Source: Armatimonadota bacterium (GTDB taxonomy: Bacteria > Armatimonadota > Fervidibacteria > Fervidibacterales > Thermosaccharophagaceae). From it: a DNA stretch of 39,627 nt. The stretch lies in the NCBI GenBank assembly GCA_025062195.1, contig JANXAS010000030.1, forward strand, positions 1 to 39,627, read 5' to 3'. Positions within the stretch are counted from its first letter, which is position 1, and each line of letters opens with the position of its first letter. The notes beneath the pieces are model-generated. The model was not told the origin of the DNA and searched no databases. It was given only the letters and a program-made list of their open reading frames with translations. Both the position numbers and the translations under genes were made by a program. Below, piece by piece: positions 25,312 through 33,282 of the stretch.

Positions 25312-28263
25312 TCATTCCGCACCGTAGTGAGCAAAGTAATTTGCCGGCGGTATCACTTCCTTCTCGAATGACGGACCTTTCCACAACATCCGTATGGATG
25401 CCACAGGTGGCGGTCCTTGATAGAACTCAAGCTTGAACTCATGTAGACCCTTCGTTAGCCGTATTGGTTTACTTGCAACGGAACGCTGAGGTCCTATACG
25501 CCATTCATCAATAATGAGTTCACCATCAATCCAGAGGCGAGCTGCGTCGTCCAGATCCTCAATGAAGAACTGGTAATTACCATCTTCTGGGACGAGTAAC
25601 TGTCCCTGCCACCTCACACCCCAATATCGTGAACCCATTTCCGGGTGTGGCTTTGTATTCCAGTCGTGATTTATCGCTGGGTCAACTCGTGAAAATATAT
25701 AGCGTTGGAAGAACGGTCCTGGTGGTGCTTCCCCCAGTTTCCAACCCTGTGGTTCAGGGTCATCATAGTAATCACCTTTTACGCCTTCCGGGAAGATGAC
25801 AGTCTGCTTCGGCATCTTGTGCGAGCTGAACGAGAGCCGTATGGAAGCTCCTGGACCAGGACCCTGATGGTATTCAACCACGACATCGTGGAAGCCAGCG
25901 CTCAGTTTGACAGGCTGGCTTGCATGTGTTGCGGGCATCTGTATCTTCCAAGCATCCAATATGAGCTTGCCGTTAATGTAAAGCCTCGCTGCGTCATCAA
26001 GGTTGTCAAGGTAAAAGACATATTCATCTGTGCGCGGCACAAACATCCTACCCTGCCACCTCACGCTCCAGAACTCGCTCCCCATTTCCGGGTGTGGTGA
26101 TGTCCCGACATCCCACCTGAAATCAATCATCTCGTCTTTGCGGGCAAATATGAGTTTTGAAAATGATGCCTTTGGTGGCTCGCCGATCTCGTAGGTCTCA
26201 ACATCTTCGTCGTCGTAGTATTCCCCAACAACACCGTCCGGGTGAAAGCCGCGCCGCGGACCCAAGAGCAAACTCCTTCTCACAACAGCTTCCCAATATT
26301 CAATTGGGCTATATATCGTCTCAAGCGGTTGGCGCAATTCATACTCAATTGTGAGCTTCGGGGTCCTAAGCACTTTGCCGCCGTCAAATTCAACTAAACC
26401 GCTCCCGGAGATAATGCAGAGCAGCAAGCCATTATTTTCGGCTTTCCCCTCAACCCATGCTCTCACAGCATTAGTGATATCAAAGCTGACCCAAGTGCCA
26501 GCCTCAATCACCTTTGCCGTAGCCTCCTCGCCTCGTCCTGAGGCTGGATTAAAACTGAGCCTTGGGGAATTGTTTCCGTCGCCCGGGAAATCGCCACCAT
26601 GTGTGCTCCATGTCACTTTCCCATCCGGCGATAGCCATGTAACCTTTTCCTTATCCCAACGCTTGAGCAGCCTGAAAACACCAATTGTGTGCTTATCCTC
26701 ACACCTTATGGCATACAGCGAGAGCGTTGCCCGTTTGATCATGCTACCCGTCGGCATGATTGAGAGGTCAAACCGGATCAACGCTCTGCTTACCGTCCCA
26801 CCGCGCTTTGTGACCAGCAGTGTATTGGTTCCAAAGAAGTTTTTTTTCGGATCAGCATTAGTAATGTAGGTCCCCTCGTAGTTACCGTATCCGCCAACGC
26901 CGTGTTGTAAGGTGACTGCGCGTATTCTGCTTGTCCCCAAGTTTGAGATCACTTTGAAGTCATCAACAGCACACTCGCTGCGAAAAACAAGCACCCCACC
27001 TTGCCCACCATGCAATGGTTTGCTGTCAAAGTATTCAAGCAGCCATTCTCTCGGCTCAGGCTCATCGCCCCAAACCTTTGCCCGTATAAGCAGACCGTTG
27101 TAATAAGATTGCAGCCTGAGCTGCATTGTGCACCATTTCCCTTCATCAATGCGCAACGGGGCGCTGCCGAGGTGAAATGTTTGCTCGCCGTCGCGCTTGT
27201 CAAGCATGACTACGCCACGAGCATACCACAGCCTGTAAAAATGCTCGCCGCTGTCATCATGGCTGTAGTAGCCGATGATACCATAACCCCAAACTGTGCG
27301 AACTTTGTCGGCGCGCAATTTCGCTGTGATGGTGTAATCCCGCCAGCGCACAATCGCATACGAGTTTTCATCAAATGAGATTGGTGTCTCATCCTCAAGC
27401 TGTCTGCACCCGTTGACACCCTCTTCTTTATCCACAATCCAATTGCCACCATATAACGAGAAGGATGACGGTGCCTGTCCTTTTCGGTCGCTCTGAAAGT
27501 CCTCGCTGAAAAGAATTGATGCTGCCTGCTTGTTATCCATCTCAATGTTTGATGTGACGATAATTTCCCCAAAGATGGCATCGCAGCCTGCAGTCCAAAG
27601 CCCTGCCAAGCCATTCCTAAAAGAGGGATTTGTATCAGAGGCTACCAACATCCACTGTTGTGGTTCGCTGCTTTGCAACGCCCAAACCTTCCCCCTTAAC
27701 TCCACTCTACCTTCAAGGTTCGCCACCTGCAATTTGAGGTGATACCAACAGCGAAGAGTCATAACAAAATCTGCCCTGGCAATCGGGAGAACTTTTTTCC
27801 CTTCAACTTTGACGATGCTCATCCCCGAACCATCCACATAGAAGCGATAGTGATTGTGCCTATTGTGCCAATATGCGACGATGCCAGCACCCCAATTTGA
27901 GCTGCAGCTCATCACCTTTAGGCGGGTGACCACAGTGTAGTCCTGCCATGTGGCAATTGCGTATGCAGCCACCTCCATATCGGTTTGGAGCTGTTTTAGC
28001 ACATTGTTTTCGTCTCTGGAGATAAGCCACTGCCCGCGCAAAAACTCCCAATTGCTCGGAACAGTTTTCACCCCGTGCCTTTCAAAGTCGTCCGAGAAAA
28101 TTACGGGCGCAAAAATTTGCCCCACCGGCGCAGCACAAACTCTGGCTTCGGGCGCTAAATGCATAACTGCAAGAAGCGCGATTAATAAGCGCTGCTTAAA
28201 TGTGGAGCTGTAATATGGTTGCCCTGCAAATCTGCTTGCCACCGTAATAGGTGTATGCTGCAC
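25312..28263 (-). CDS. Secreted LamG x2 - DNRLRE - PA14 x2 protein
   Basis: This 983-residue exported protein begins with a signal-like segment (LLIALLAVMHLAPEARV) at about 26-42. By comparison of its own repeats it has two concanavalin/LamG-like domains at about 54-238 and 252-440. A DNRLRE-type domain follows at about 445-645 (ALIRFDLSIMPTGSMIKRAT, WVSFDITNAVRAWVEG). Two PA14-like domains occupy about 678-814 and 827-962, each with WGVRWQG/WSVRWQG, LDDAARL and GPGP/GPPP blocks. All of these usually bind carbohydrate or mediate surface adhesion. No catalytic domain is obvious. The GTG start at 28263 has GAGGTGA 7-8 bases upstream; the TGA of that sequence is the stop of the preceding gene. 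The upstream neighbour is a related two-domain protein. Confidence 0.85.
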   Translation of the reverse strand: MQHTPITVASRFAGQPYYSSTFKQRLLIALLAVMHLAPEARVCAAPVGQIFAPVIFSDDFERHGVKTVPSNWEFLRGQWLISRDENNVLKQLQTDMEVAAYAIATWQDYTVVTRLKVMSCSSNWGAGIVAYWHNRHNHYRFYVDGSGMSIVKVEGKKVLPIARADFVMTLRCWYHLKLQVANLEGRVELRGKVWALQSSEPQQWMLVASDTNPSFRNGLAGLWTAGCDAIFGEIIVTSNIEMDNKQAASILFSEDFQSDRKGQAPSSFSLYGGNWIVDKEEGVNGCRQLEDETPISFDENSYAIVRWRDYTITAKLRADKVRTVWGYGIIGYYSHDDSGEHFYRLWYARGVVMLDKRDGEQTFHLGSAPLRIDEGKWCTMQLRLQSYYNGLLIRAKVWGDEPEPREWLLEYFDSKPLHGGQGGVLVFRSECAVDDFKVISNLGTSRIRAVTLQHGVGGYGNYEGTYITNADPKKNFFGTNTLLVTKRGGTVSRALIRFDLSIMPTGSMIKRATLSLYAIRCEDKHTIGVFRLLKRWDKEKVTWLSPDGKVTWSTHGGDFPGDGNNSPRLSFNPASGRGEEATAKVIEAGTWVSFDITNAVRAWVEGKAENNGLLLCIISGSGLVEFDGGKVLRTPKLTIEYELRQPLETIYSPIEYWEAVVRRSLLLGPRRGFHPDGVVGEYYDDEDVETYEIGEPPKASFSKLIFARKDEMIDFRWDVGTSPHPEMGSEFWSVRWQGRMFVPRTDEYVFYLDNLDDAARLYINGKLILDAWKIQMPATHASQPVKLSAGFHDVVVEYHQGPGPGASIRLSFSSHKMPKQTVIFPEGVKGDYYDDPEPQGWKLGEAPPGPFFQRYIFSRVDPAINHDWNTKPHPEMGSRYWGVRWQGQLLVPEDGNYQFFIEDLDDAARLWIDGELIIDEWRIGPQRSVASKPIRLTKGLHEFKLEFYQGPPPVASIRMLWKGPSFEKEVIPPANYFAHYGAE

Positions 28264-28270
28264 CGAAAAG

Positions 28271-29569
28271 TCACCTCGCTGAATCAAATTCAACTTTAAG
28301 GTCGTCAAACTCACAAGATGTAGCGAGCGATACGAATCCAAATGTTCCAGAGGCGATTCGTCCCTTACCATCATCAATCGCTTCAAGCTGCCAATCACCC
28401 GCTTCCTTTTGATCCGTGCGCCAAACCTTCGCTTGCAACTTTGTAGCGTTGCCGAGATCGCTTACACAAAGCTTGAACCAGTGCCAACGCCCCCTTTCAA
28501 CTGTGAGATGGCATTCGGCAAGCATTCTCGGCTTCTGCTCGCCAAAGGCGTATGCCAGTAACGCAAGCCTCGTCCCACCAATGCTCAACAAATCATAATG
28601 CGAGCGTGCATCTCTCCAATTGGCTGATAGCCCAATGCCATAAACTTCAGCGCCCTCCAAAGCTCTAACACGAACCGTGATTGTATACGAACTCCAGCCA
28701 GCCATAACGGCGTAGTGGTTATGCTCAAACCTGTGCTCATTCAATAGGCGTAATTGTGACAGCACGCTTGTATCGCTATTTTGTATCTGCCATAGCCCGC
28801 CATCAAAAATCCATGTTGAAGGTGGTTGACCAACTGCATATCTTTCAAAGCTATCCCTTAGCCGGATTGTTGACTTCCCATGTTGGTCACCCCATGACAT
28901 CTCAAAGTCGTCAAACTCACATGCACACTTGGCACACCATAATCCAGCCCAGCCGTGCATTGCAACCGGCGATAAATCCTCCCCGACAAGCGTCCACATC
29001 TTCGGTTCATCCTCCCCGTCTTTCCACACCTTCCCATAGAGCGATAGCCGTCTTCCAATGTTTATGGTGGATAACTTCATGCGATACCAAAGCATTGGCT
29101 CAAAAGCATATGGCATCCAATTCAGACTGATCACTTGCCCAGCGCTCACTCTAACTAAGTGAAATTGATTGCCGTAACTCAAAAGCCTGTAGTGGTTCTG
29201 TGCATCCTGCCAATACGACACTATGCCCATCCCGAATGGTGAGAGAACTTGATTTGGGCGAACCCTGACACTTACGCTGTAGTTTGATGGCAGGAAGATT
29301 GCATATGAAAGACCGTGCAGTGTGGTAGAGCTTTGCTGAAGCACTTGCTCATCTCCAGAAATTGCAACGCGCCAATCGCCACCAAATGCCCTCCACTCGG
29401 TCGGTAGAACACCAAGCGGCTCTTCGTCAAATGTAAGCGAGCAAACGCTGGGTTGGTTCTTATCCAAGCCGTTTGCGCGTGCATTCTCGTCACACAGTAA
29501 TGCGAGCATTAAAACACACTGAGCGATTGCACATACAGCGAGTGAGAATATAGCAAAAGAGTATTTCAT
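28271..29569 (-). CDS. Secreted protein with two LamG-like domains
   Basis: This protein is about 432 residues with an N-terminal signal segment (AIFSLAVCAIAQCVLMLALL). Two concanavalin-like domains lie at about 43-226 and 238-430. Shared repeat features include FDGGLWQIQN/FGGDWRVAIS openings, GIVSYWQDAQNHYRL / GLSANWRDARSHYDL cores and CEFDDFEM / CEFDDLKV ends. The same pattern recurs twice in the next protein, so the pair probably arose by duplication. The family is close to LamG / 3-keto-disaccharide-hydrolase-like folds that bind or cleave sugars; catalysis is not shown. The start at ATG 29569 is chosen because the signal segment follows; a TTG at 29584 is also open and the ribosome binding site is not ideal. 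Possible promoter TAAAAT at 29751-29746. Confidence 0.8.
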   Translation of the reverse strand: MKYSFAIFSLAVCAIAQCVLMLALLCDENARANGLDKNQPSVCSLTFDEEPLGVLPTEWRAFGGDWRVAISGDEQVLQQSSTTLHGLSYAIFLPSNYSVSVRVRPNQVLSPFGMGIVSYWQDAQNHYRLLSYGNQFHLVRVSAGQVISLNWMPYAFEPMLWYRMKLSTINIGRRLSLYGKVWKDGEDEPKMWTLVGEDLSPVAMHGWAGLWCAKCACEFDDFEMSWGDQHGKSTIRLRDSFERYAVGQPPSTWIFDGGLWQIQNSDTSVLSQLRLLNEHRFEHNHYAVMAGWSSYTITVRVRALEGAEVYGIGLSANWRDARSHYDLLSIGGTRLALLAYAFGEQKPRMLAECHLTVERGRWHWFKLCVSDLGNATKLQAKVWRTDQKEAGDWQLEAIDDGKGRIASGTFGFVSLATSCEFDDLKVEFDSAR

Positions 29570-29735
29570 GCCAGTGGAATCCAATCCCCCTTCAACAGGC
29601 TTAACTGCTTATCTATAAGTGGGCGGCAGTTTTCGCACAGGGAAACTTATATGCCCTGTTACCTTGCATTCACTAACATTAGGTTGAAGCATTGCCATTC
29701 CATCGTCTATAGGGGAAAGAAGCATCTCCGAGGTG

Positions 29736-29762
29736 GCGGGGGAGCATTTTAAACTCCCCCGC
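29736..29762. terminator. 9-bp GC-rich hairpin between HU and the LamG gene
   Basis: GCGGGGGAG (29736-29744) and CTCCCCCGC (29754-29762) pair perfectly around a 9-base loop. It lies 26 bases beyond the HU stop and could end HU transcription, but no U-run follows on the minus strand. The loop contains TAAAAT on the minus strand (29751-29746), which may be the -10 of the LamG gene. Confidence 0.45.
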
Positions 29763-29787
29763 ATTTCAGTCTCACTTTGAAGATGCG

Positions 29788-30069
29788 TTACTTTTGGACG
29801 GCTTCTTTAAACGCCTTTGCCGGACGGAAAACGGGCACGGTGCGTGCGGGGATCTCTATGGGTTCACCCGTTTGCGGATTGCGCGCCGTGCGCTTCTTTG
29901 TCTTGCGGACCTTAAAGATACCAAAGCCAGCGATGTTAACCGGCTCCTTTTTCCGTCCGGAGAGAGCTTGCGTTATGCAACTAAACACTGTGTCAACCGC
30001 CTTTGATGCATCTGCTCGTTTTAATCCTACTGCCTCTGCCACAGCCTTGATAATGTCCGACTTGTTCAT
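29788..30069 (-). CDS. hup: HU-family DNA-binding protein
   Basis: This 93-residue histone-like protein bends and compacts DNA. It starts MNKSDIIKAVAEAVGLKRAD and has the DNA-binding arm core GFGIFKVRKTKKRTARNPQTG (about 53-73), with the intercalating proline in RNPQTGE. It ends KAFKEAVQK. Length and motifs are standard for HU. GGGAGGTGG lies a few bases before the ATG at 30069. The leader is unusually elaborate, with two exact AGCAAATTTTTGC copies, a hairpin and a possible mini-ORF. It is divergent from the metallophosphoesterase-like gene. Confidence 0.95.
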   Translation of the reverse strand: MNKSDIIKAVAEAVGLKRADASKAVDTVFSCITQALSGRKKEPVNIAGFGIFKVRKTKKRTARNPQTGEPIEIPARTVPVFRPAKAFKEAVQK

Positions 30070-30087
30070 CTCTCATCCACCTCCCGC

Positions 30088-30100
30088 AGCAAATTTTTGC
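30088..30100. repeat. AGCAAATTTTTGC, copy 1 (near HU start)
   Basis: The 13-base AGCAAATTTTTGC at 30088-30100 sits just upstream of the HU ribosome binding site and recurs exactly at 30236-30248. Its core GCAAA-TT-TTTGC is an inverted repeat and could be a protein-binding site or small hairpin. Confidence 0.6.
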
Positions 30101-30138
30101 TTTGACTTTAGGCATCAGCTAACGCATTTGAGGCACTC

Positions 30139-30192
30139 TTACTTTCTTTGTAACCGCCCAGTATTTTGCGGTTCGCTTTTCACCACCTCCTC
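30139..30192 (-). promoter_or_regulatory. HU leader: strong SD, mini-ORF and hairpin
   Basis: On the minus strand GAGGAGGTG (30192-30184) abuts a GTG (30183) opening a 14-codon frame that ends in TAA at 30139. Within it AACCGC (30173-30168 region) and GCGGTT (30157-30152) form a 6-bp hairpin with a 10-base loop. The spacing of SD and GTG is tight, so translation is doubtful. The structure could still influence HU expression. Confidence 0.3.
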
Positions 30193-30230
30193 AGCCTTAT
30201 ATTTTAAGTGCACACCTACATCATTATTAA

Positions 30231-30258
30231 ATCATAGCAAATTTTTGCACTCATGCAA
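30231..30258 (-). promoter_or_regulatory. Candidate HU promoter
   Basis: Minus strand TTGCAT (30258-30253), a 16-base spacer and TATGAT (30236-30231) form a good sigma-70-type promoter. The second AGCAAATTTTTGC copy fills most of the spacer, where a bound protein would block RNA polymerase. Confidence 0.5.
30236..30248. repeat. AGCAAATTTTTGC, copy 2 (in HU promoter spacer)
   Basis: Exact second copy of the 13-base element, 148 bases from the first. It lies between the candidate -35 and -10 of HU. Confidence 0.6.
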
Positions 30259-30338
30259 CACCTCAGGAAGTATAACTGCATAGTGATGTATAGAGTTTTG
30301 CCCCTTATGTTGCCTTACGATGTGGTGTCAGATGGACA

Positions 30339-30378
30339 GCGCTTAAAACTTCAAAATGTTGTGATATGCTTTAAGCGC
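30339..30378. promoter_or_regulatory. 9-bp inverted repeat before the metallophosphoesterase-like gene
   Basis: GCGCTTAAA (30339-30347) and TTTAAGCGC (30370-30378) are perfect inverted arms with a 22-base loop, about 50 bases upstream of the start at 30430. It could be an operator or a 5'-leader hairpin. Confidence 0.35.
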
Positions 30379-30429
30379 GGTGATGGGTTATCCCAGAACT
30401 CATTATGCATGGAGGGATGGCACAGGGGG

Positions 30430-31557
30430 ATGGCTTTGATTGCTCATATTTGTGACATCCACGTTGGTGCTCGCATTGGGAGGGTTTTCCCAGAAGACAT
30501 AAACCGTTGGTGGCAAATGATGCTTGAGGATTGGAGGAGTTTGCCGGAGAGAGTAGAACTTGCATTGGTGTGCGGTGATGTAACTTCGGATGGCACTGAC
30601 GAACAGTTTGAAGCGGCGAAAGCAGCGATTGAATCGCTTGAAGTTGAAGCACATTTGGTTCCCGGCAGTATTGATATTGCGGCGGGAAAGGAAAATTGGA
30701 TTGATAGGTTTGGAGAGATAGACAAGTTGGTCAAGAATGGCGGCTTAAACATCCTCCTCGTTGATGTGCTTCGTGACGATGAAAAGCGATTGTGGAGCCT
30801 CACTGAGAAGCAATTCGGGTGGTTGAGCAAATGTTTTGATGAGCGAGTTGGGGAGCCATTCATGCTCGTCTTTCAACCGCTGCTTGAAAGGCGCGAGGGT
30901 TTATTCCGCCCACCTTGGGATGAAGATGCTATGGAAGCGCTGTTTGAGAGGTTGAGGAGCGTCAACCTGATTTGCATACTTTGCAGTGGCATGCATTCAA
31001 ATCGAGAGGGATTTGTTGATGGCAAGCTCCTAATAGGCACTGGTGCTTTATGTGGCTTTCGGATAACAGAGACACCGCCTGAAAGATGCATCCTAACTCG
31101 CCCTGGCTACCGCTTGATAGCTCTTGATGGGATCGCCATTCGGACATTCTGGCGTGAAATCACTTCTCGGGTTCAAGTCACCATCACTTTCGTGGGTGGT
31201 TCTCACACGCTCGGACCAAGACCGTTGGTTAACATGCTTGATGTCTATGGAGATTGCACCATCTATGTGCAGGCGTATGCCCGAGATGCCAAAATAACTT
31301 CAGTTGAGATAGGACTTGGAGGCAGCCCTTGGCTACCAATGCGAAAGGTTTGGGATGGCATATGGAGTGAATGGGAGGGCACAATCCGCACTTACGAAAT
31401 TGGCTGGGGACAGCAATTGCTTGTTGCGCGCGCAAGGGCAAGTAACGGTGAGGAGGCATATGACGCCATACCGTTTTGGATGCGTAGCTTGCCATCGCAA
31501 AGTGCAACTGCCGTGAGAGAAGCAATTGTATACGAGCTGTTGCAACGACCAAGGTAA
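30430..31557 (+). CDS. Degenerate calcineurin-like metallophosphoesterase
   Basis: The 375-residue protein has the phosphoesterase fold outline but a broken active site. The first motif is kept (Asp9 and His11 in CDIHVG), as is Asp50 in CGDVTSDG. The GNHD motif reads VPGSID (77-82), the HH motif region reads FQPLL, and the final GHxH reads SGMHSN. Most metal ligands beyond the first two motifs are therefore lost, and hydrolysis is unlikely. Residues after about 260 form a beta-rich C-terminal domain (VTITFVGGSHTLGPRPLV, EIGLGGSPWLPM) of Ig-like look. I chose ATG 30430 since the phosphoesterase domain begins there; an ATG at 30409 is also possible. It is divergent from HU and upstream of tRNA-Pro. 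Function is unknown. Confidence 0.7.
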   Translation: MALIAHICDIHVGARIGRVFPEDINRWWQMMLEDWRSLPERVELALVCGDVTSDGTDEQFEAAKAAIESLEVEAHLVPGSIDIAAGKENWIDRFGEIDKLVKNGGLNILLVDVLRDDEKRLWSLTEKQFGWLSKCFDERVGEPFMLVFQPLLERREGLFRPPWDEDAMEALFERLRSVNLICILCSGMHSNREGFVDGKLLIGTGALCGFRITETPPERCILTRPGYRLIALDGIAIRTFWREITSRVQVTITFVGGSHTLGPRPLVNMLDVYGDCTIYVQAYARDAKITSVEIGLGGSPWLPMRKVWDGIWSEWEGTIRTYEIGWGQQLLVARARASNGEEAYDAIPFWMRSLPSQSATAVREAIVYELLQRPR

Positions 31558-31602
31558 GCGCATCCTGTTTTGCAATCCGATGTGCCTCATCTGAATTCTT
31601 TC

Positions 31603-31631
31603 TTTACCAAACAAACCGTGCAAGTTAAAAT
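31603..31631 (+). promoter_or_regulatory. Candidate promoter for tRNA-Pro
   Basis: TTTACC (31603-31608), 17 bases and TAAAAT (31626-31631) lie 23 bases before the tRNA, an apt place for its promoter. Confidence 0.5.
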
Positions 31632-31653
31632 GCGTTGATGAGAAGCAAATGGA

Positions 31654-31728
31654 CGGGGCGTAGCGCAGCTTGGTTAGCGCGCTAGCATGGGGGGCTAGAG
31701 GTCGCCGGTTCGAATCCGGCCGCCCCGA
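31654..31728 (+). tRNA. tRNA-Pro (GGG)
   Basis: A full cloverleaf can be drawn: acceptor CGGGGCG/CGCCCCG, D stem GCGC, anticodon stem CTAGC/GCTAG with loop ATGGGGG giving anticodon GGG, and T stem GCCGG/CCGGC with TTCGAAT. The C1-G72 pair and A73 are typical of bacterial tRNA-Pro. The CCA end is not encoded (CTA follows). Confidence 0.93.
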
Positions 31729-31730
31729 CT

Positions 31731-31742
31731 AAACTGCAGTTT
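31731..31742 (+). terminator. Palindrome just after tRNA-Pro
   Basis: AAACTGCAGTTT is a perfect 12-base palindrome directly after the tRNA, followed by an A/T-rich stretch. It has no loop, so it is a weak terminator candidate. The rest of 31743-32005 shows no credible gene. Confidence 0.25.
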
Positions 31743-32005
31743 GAATTTAAATAATGTTCAAGGCTGCAATCATCGCGACCGGATCACAGGGTGAGTGCGA
31801 ACGGTGGAAGATATACAGCAAACAAATGCAGCTCACTCATCAGAGCACGAAATGTTGATTGATACGCAACCTCTAAGGTGCGGTCTCTGGTCAATGTTGT
31901 TCTTTCTCCAATTCCCGTCGTCACCTCACGAAGCCGATGACTTAATGTCTCTCCCAAGCGCTATATGCATGTTGCTTGATACCGTCGTATAGGGGATGAA
32001 CTGAT

Positions 32006-33256
32006 GTGAGTGAGAGGGTGAAAGAGGTTATAAGGCTGTATGAAAAACACATCAATCGTGGTTTGGCTAAGCTCCTTAAGTTTGCCGGAGTTGAAGCGGC
32101 GGAGCACAGAGCATTTGGAATGTATGTTGTGGATGAAGAGGGCAACTATTACCTTGACTGTTTGGGTGGCTTTGGTGCGCTCAACTTCGGTCATCGCCAC
32201 CCAAAAATTGTTGAAGCGGTTATAAGGCAGCTAAATTTGATGCCTCTTTCATCCCGCATGCTTTTCAACGGCGTTCAAGCCGAGCTTGCAAAGATGCTCT
32301 CCGAATTGCTCCCCGGTGACTTGCAATATTGCTTCTTCTGCCACAGCGGTGCTGAGGCGGTTGAAGCTTGCATAAAACTTAGTCGGCTCTCAACCGGCAG
32401 AAGAAAAATTGTGGCGGCACAAAACTCATATCACGGGAAGACACTCGGGGCGTTGAGCGCGTCCGGGAGGGGAATATACCGTCACCCATTTGAGCCGCTG
32501 CTTCAATGGTTTGTGCATGTGCCTTTTGGAGATGTGGAAGCGCTTGAAAGGGAAGTTGACGAGGACACTGCTGCTGTCATACTTGAGCCGATACAGGGTG
32601 AAGGTGGCGTTATCATTCCGCCAGATGATTATCTTCCAGCGGCGCGGGAAATATGCAGCAAACACGGTGCGCTGTTAATACTTGATGAGGTGCAAACCGG
32701 CTTTGGACGAACAGGCGCTAATTTCGCTATGGAGCATTACGGAGTTATACCGGATTTGGTTGCGCTCGCCAAATCTCTTGGCGGCGGAGTCATGCCCATA
32801 GGCGCAGCAGTTGGTAACGAACGCTCCTTCAGCAGCTTGTTTGAGAACCCGCTGATCCATTCATCCACACTTGGCGGCAACCCGCTCGCATGCGCGGCTG
32901 CGTGCGCTGCAATTGAGGTGTTGCAGGAAGAGAAGTTGTCGGAACGGGCTAAGGCGAGCGGCGATTACTTTCTCTCATCGCTCCAGCGCGTAGCTGATGA
33001 GCATAGTGAATTAATTAAAGAGGTGCGCGGGAAAGGACTGCTCATCGGAGTTGAGTTTTATGATGCCGATGTTGCAACAATCATCGTGGCTGGCATGTTT
33101 CGCAGGCATGTGCTTGTTGCATACACGCTCAATAATCCATTTGTGGTTAGATTTGAGCCACCGCTTATAATTGAGCGCAAGCAAATAGACGAGGTTGTAA
33201 GTTCGTTTGCCGGGGCATTGATGGACGCAAAGAAGCTGATCTCACAGCTTGCCTGA
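32006..33256 (+). CDS. Class-III PLP-dependent aminotransferase (acetylornithine/putrescine type)
   Basis: This 416-residue enzyme transfers an amino group using pyridoxal phosphate. Motifs are CHSGAEAVEACIKLSR, YHGKTLGALSASG, EPIQGEGGVIIPPDDY, the cofactor Asp227 in ILDEVQTGFGRTG, Lys256 in LAKSLGGGVMPIG and HSSTLGGNPLACAA. The sequence looks closest to the putrescine and acetylornithine aminotransferase branch; the exact substrate cannot be read. The start is GTG 32006 with AGGGGATGA a few bases upstream. It is followed at 26 bases by an SRPBCC-domain gene, which may be cotranscribed. Arginine-biosynthesis neighbours are not present, so argD is not certain. Confidence 0.9.
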   Translation: MSERVKEVIRLYEKHINRGLAKLLKFAGVEAAEHRAFGMYVVDEEGNYYLDCLGGFGALNFGHRHPKIVEAVIRQLNLMPLSSRMLFNGVQAELAKMLSELLPGDLQYCFFCHSGAEAVEACIKLSRLSTGRRKIVAAQNSYHGKTLGALSASGRGIYRHPFEPLLQWFVHVPFGDVEALEREVDEDTAAVILEPIQGEGGVIIPPDDYLPAAREICSKHGALLILDEVQTGFGRTGANFAMEHYGVIPDLVALAKSLGGGVMPIGAAVGNERSFSSLFENPLIHSSTLGGNPLACAAACAAIEVLQEEKLSERAKASGDYFLSSLQRVADEHSELIKEVRGKGLLIGVEFYDADVATIIVAGMFRRHVLVAYTLNNPFVVRFEPPLIIERKQIDEVVSSFAGALMDAKKLISQLA

Positions 33257-33282
33257 TCAAAATCAATTGGGGAAGGTGCTCT

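Noticed and set aside
31654-31728. Attachment site of an integrated element at tRNA-Pro
   Set aside because: No integrase gene and no repeat of the tRNA 3' end are found in the window.
31795-31992. 65-codon ORF between tRNA-Pro and the aminotransferase
   Set aside because: Starts at GTG with an SD too close, and composition is unlike a protein; no recognisable domain.
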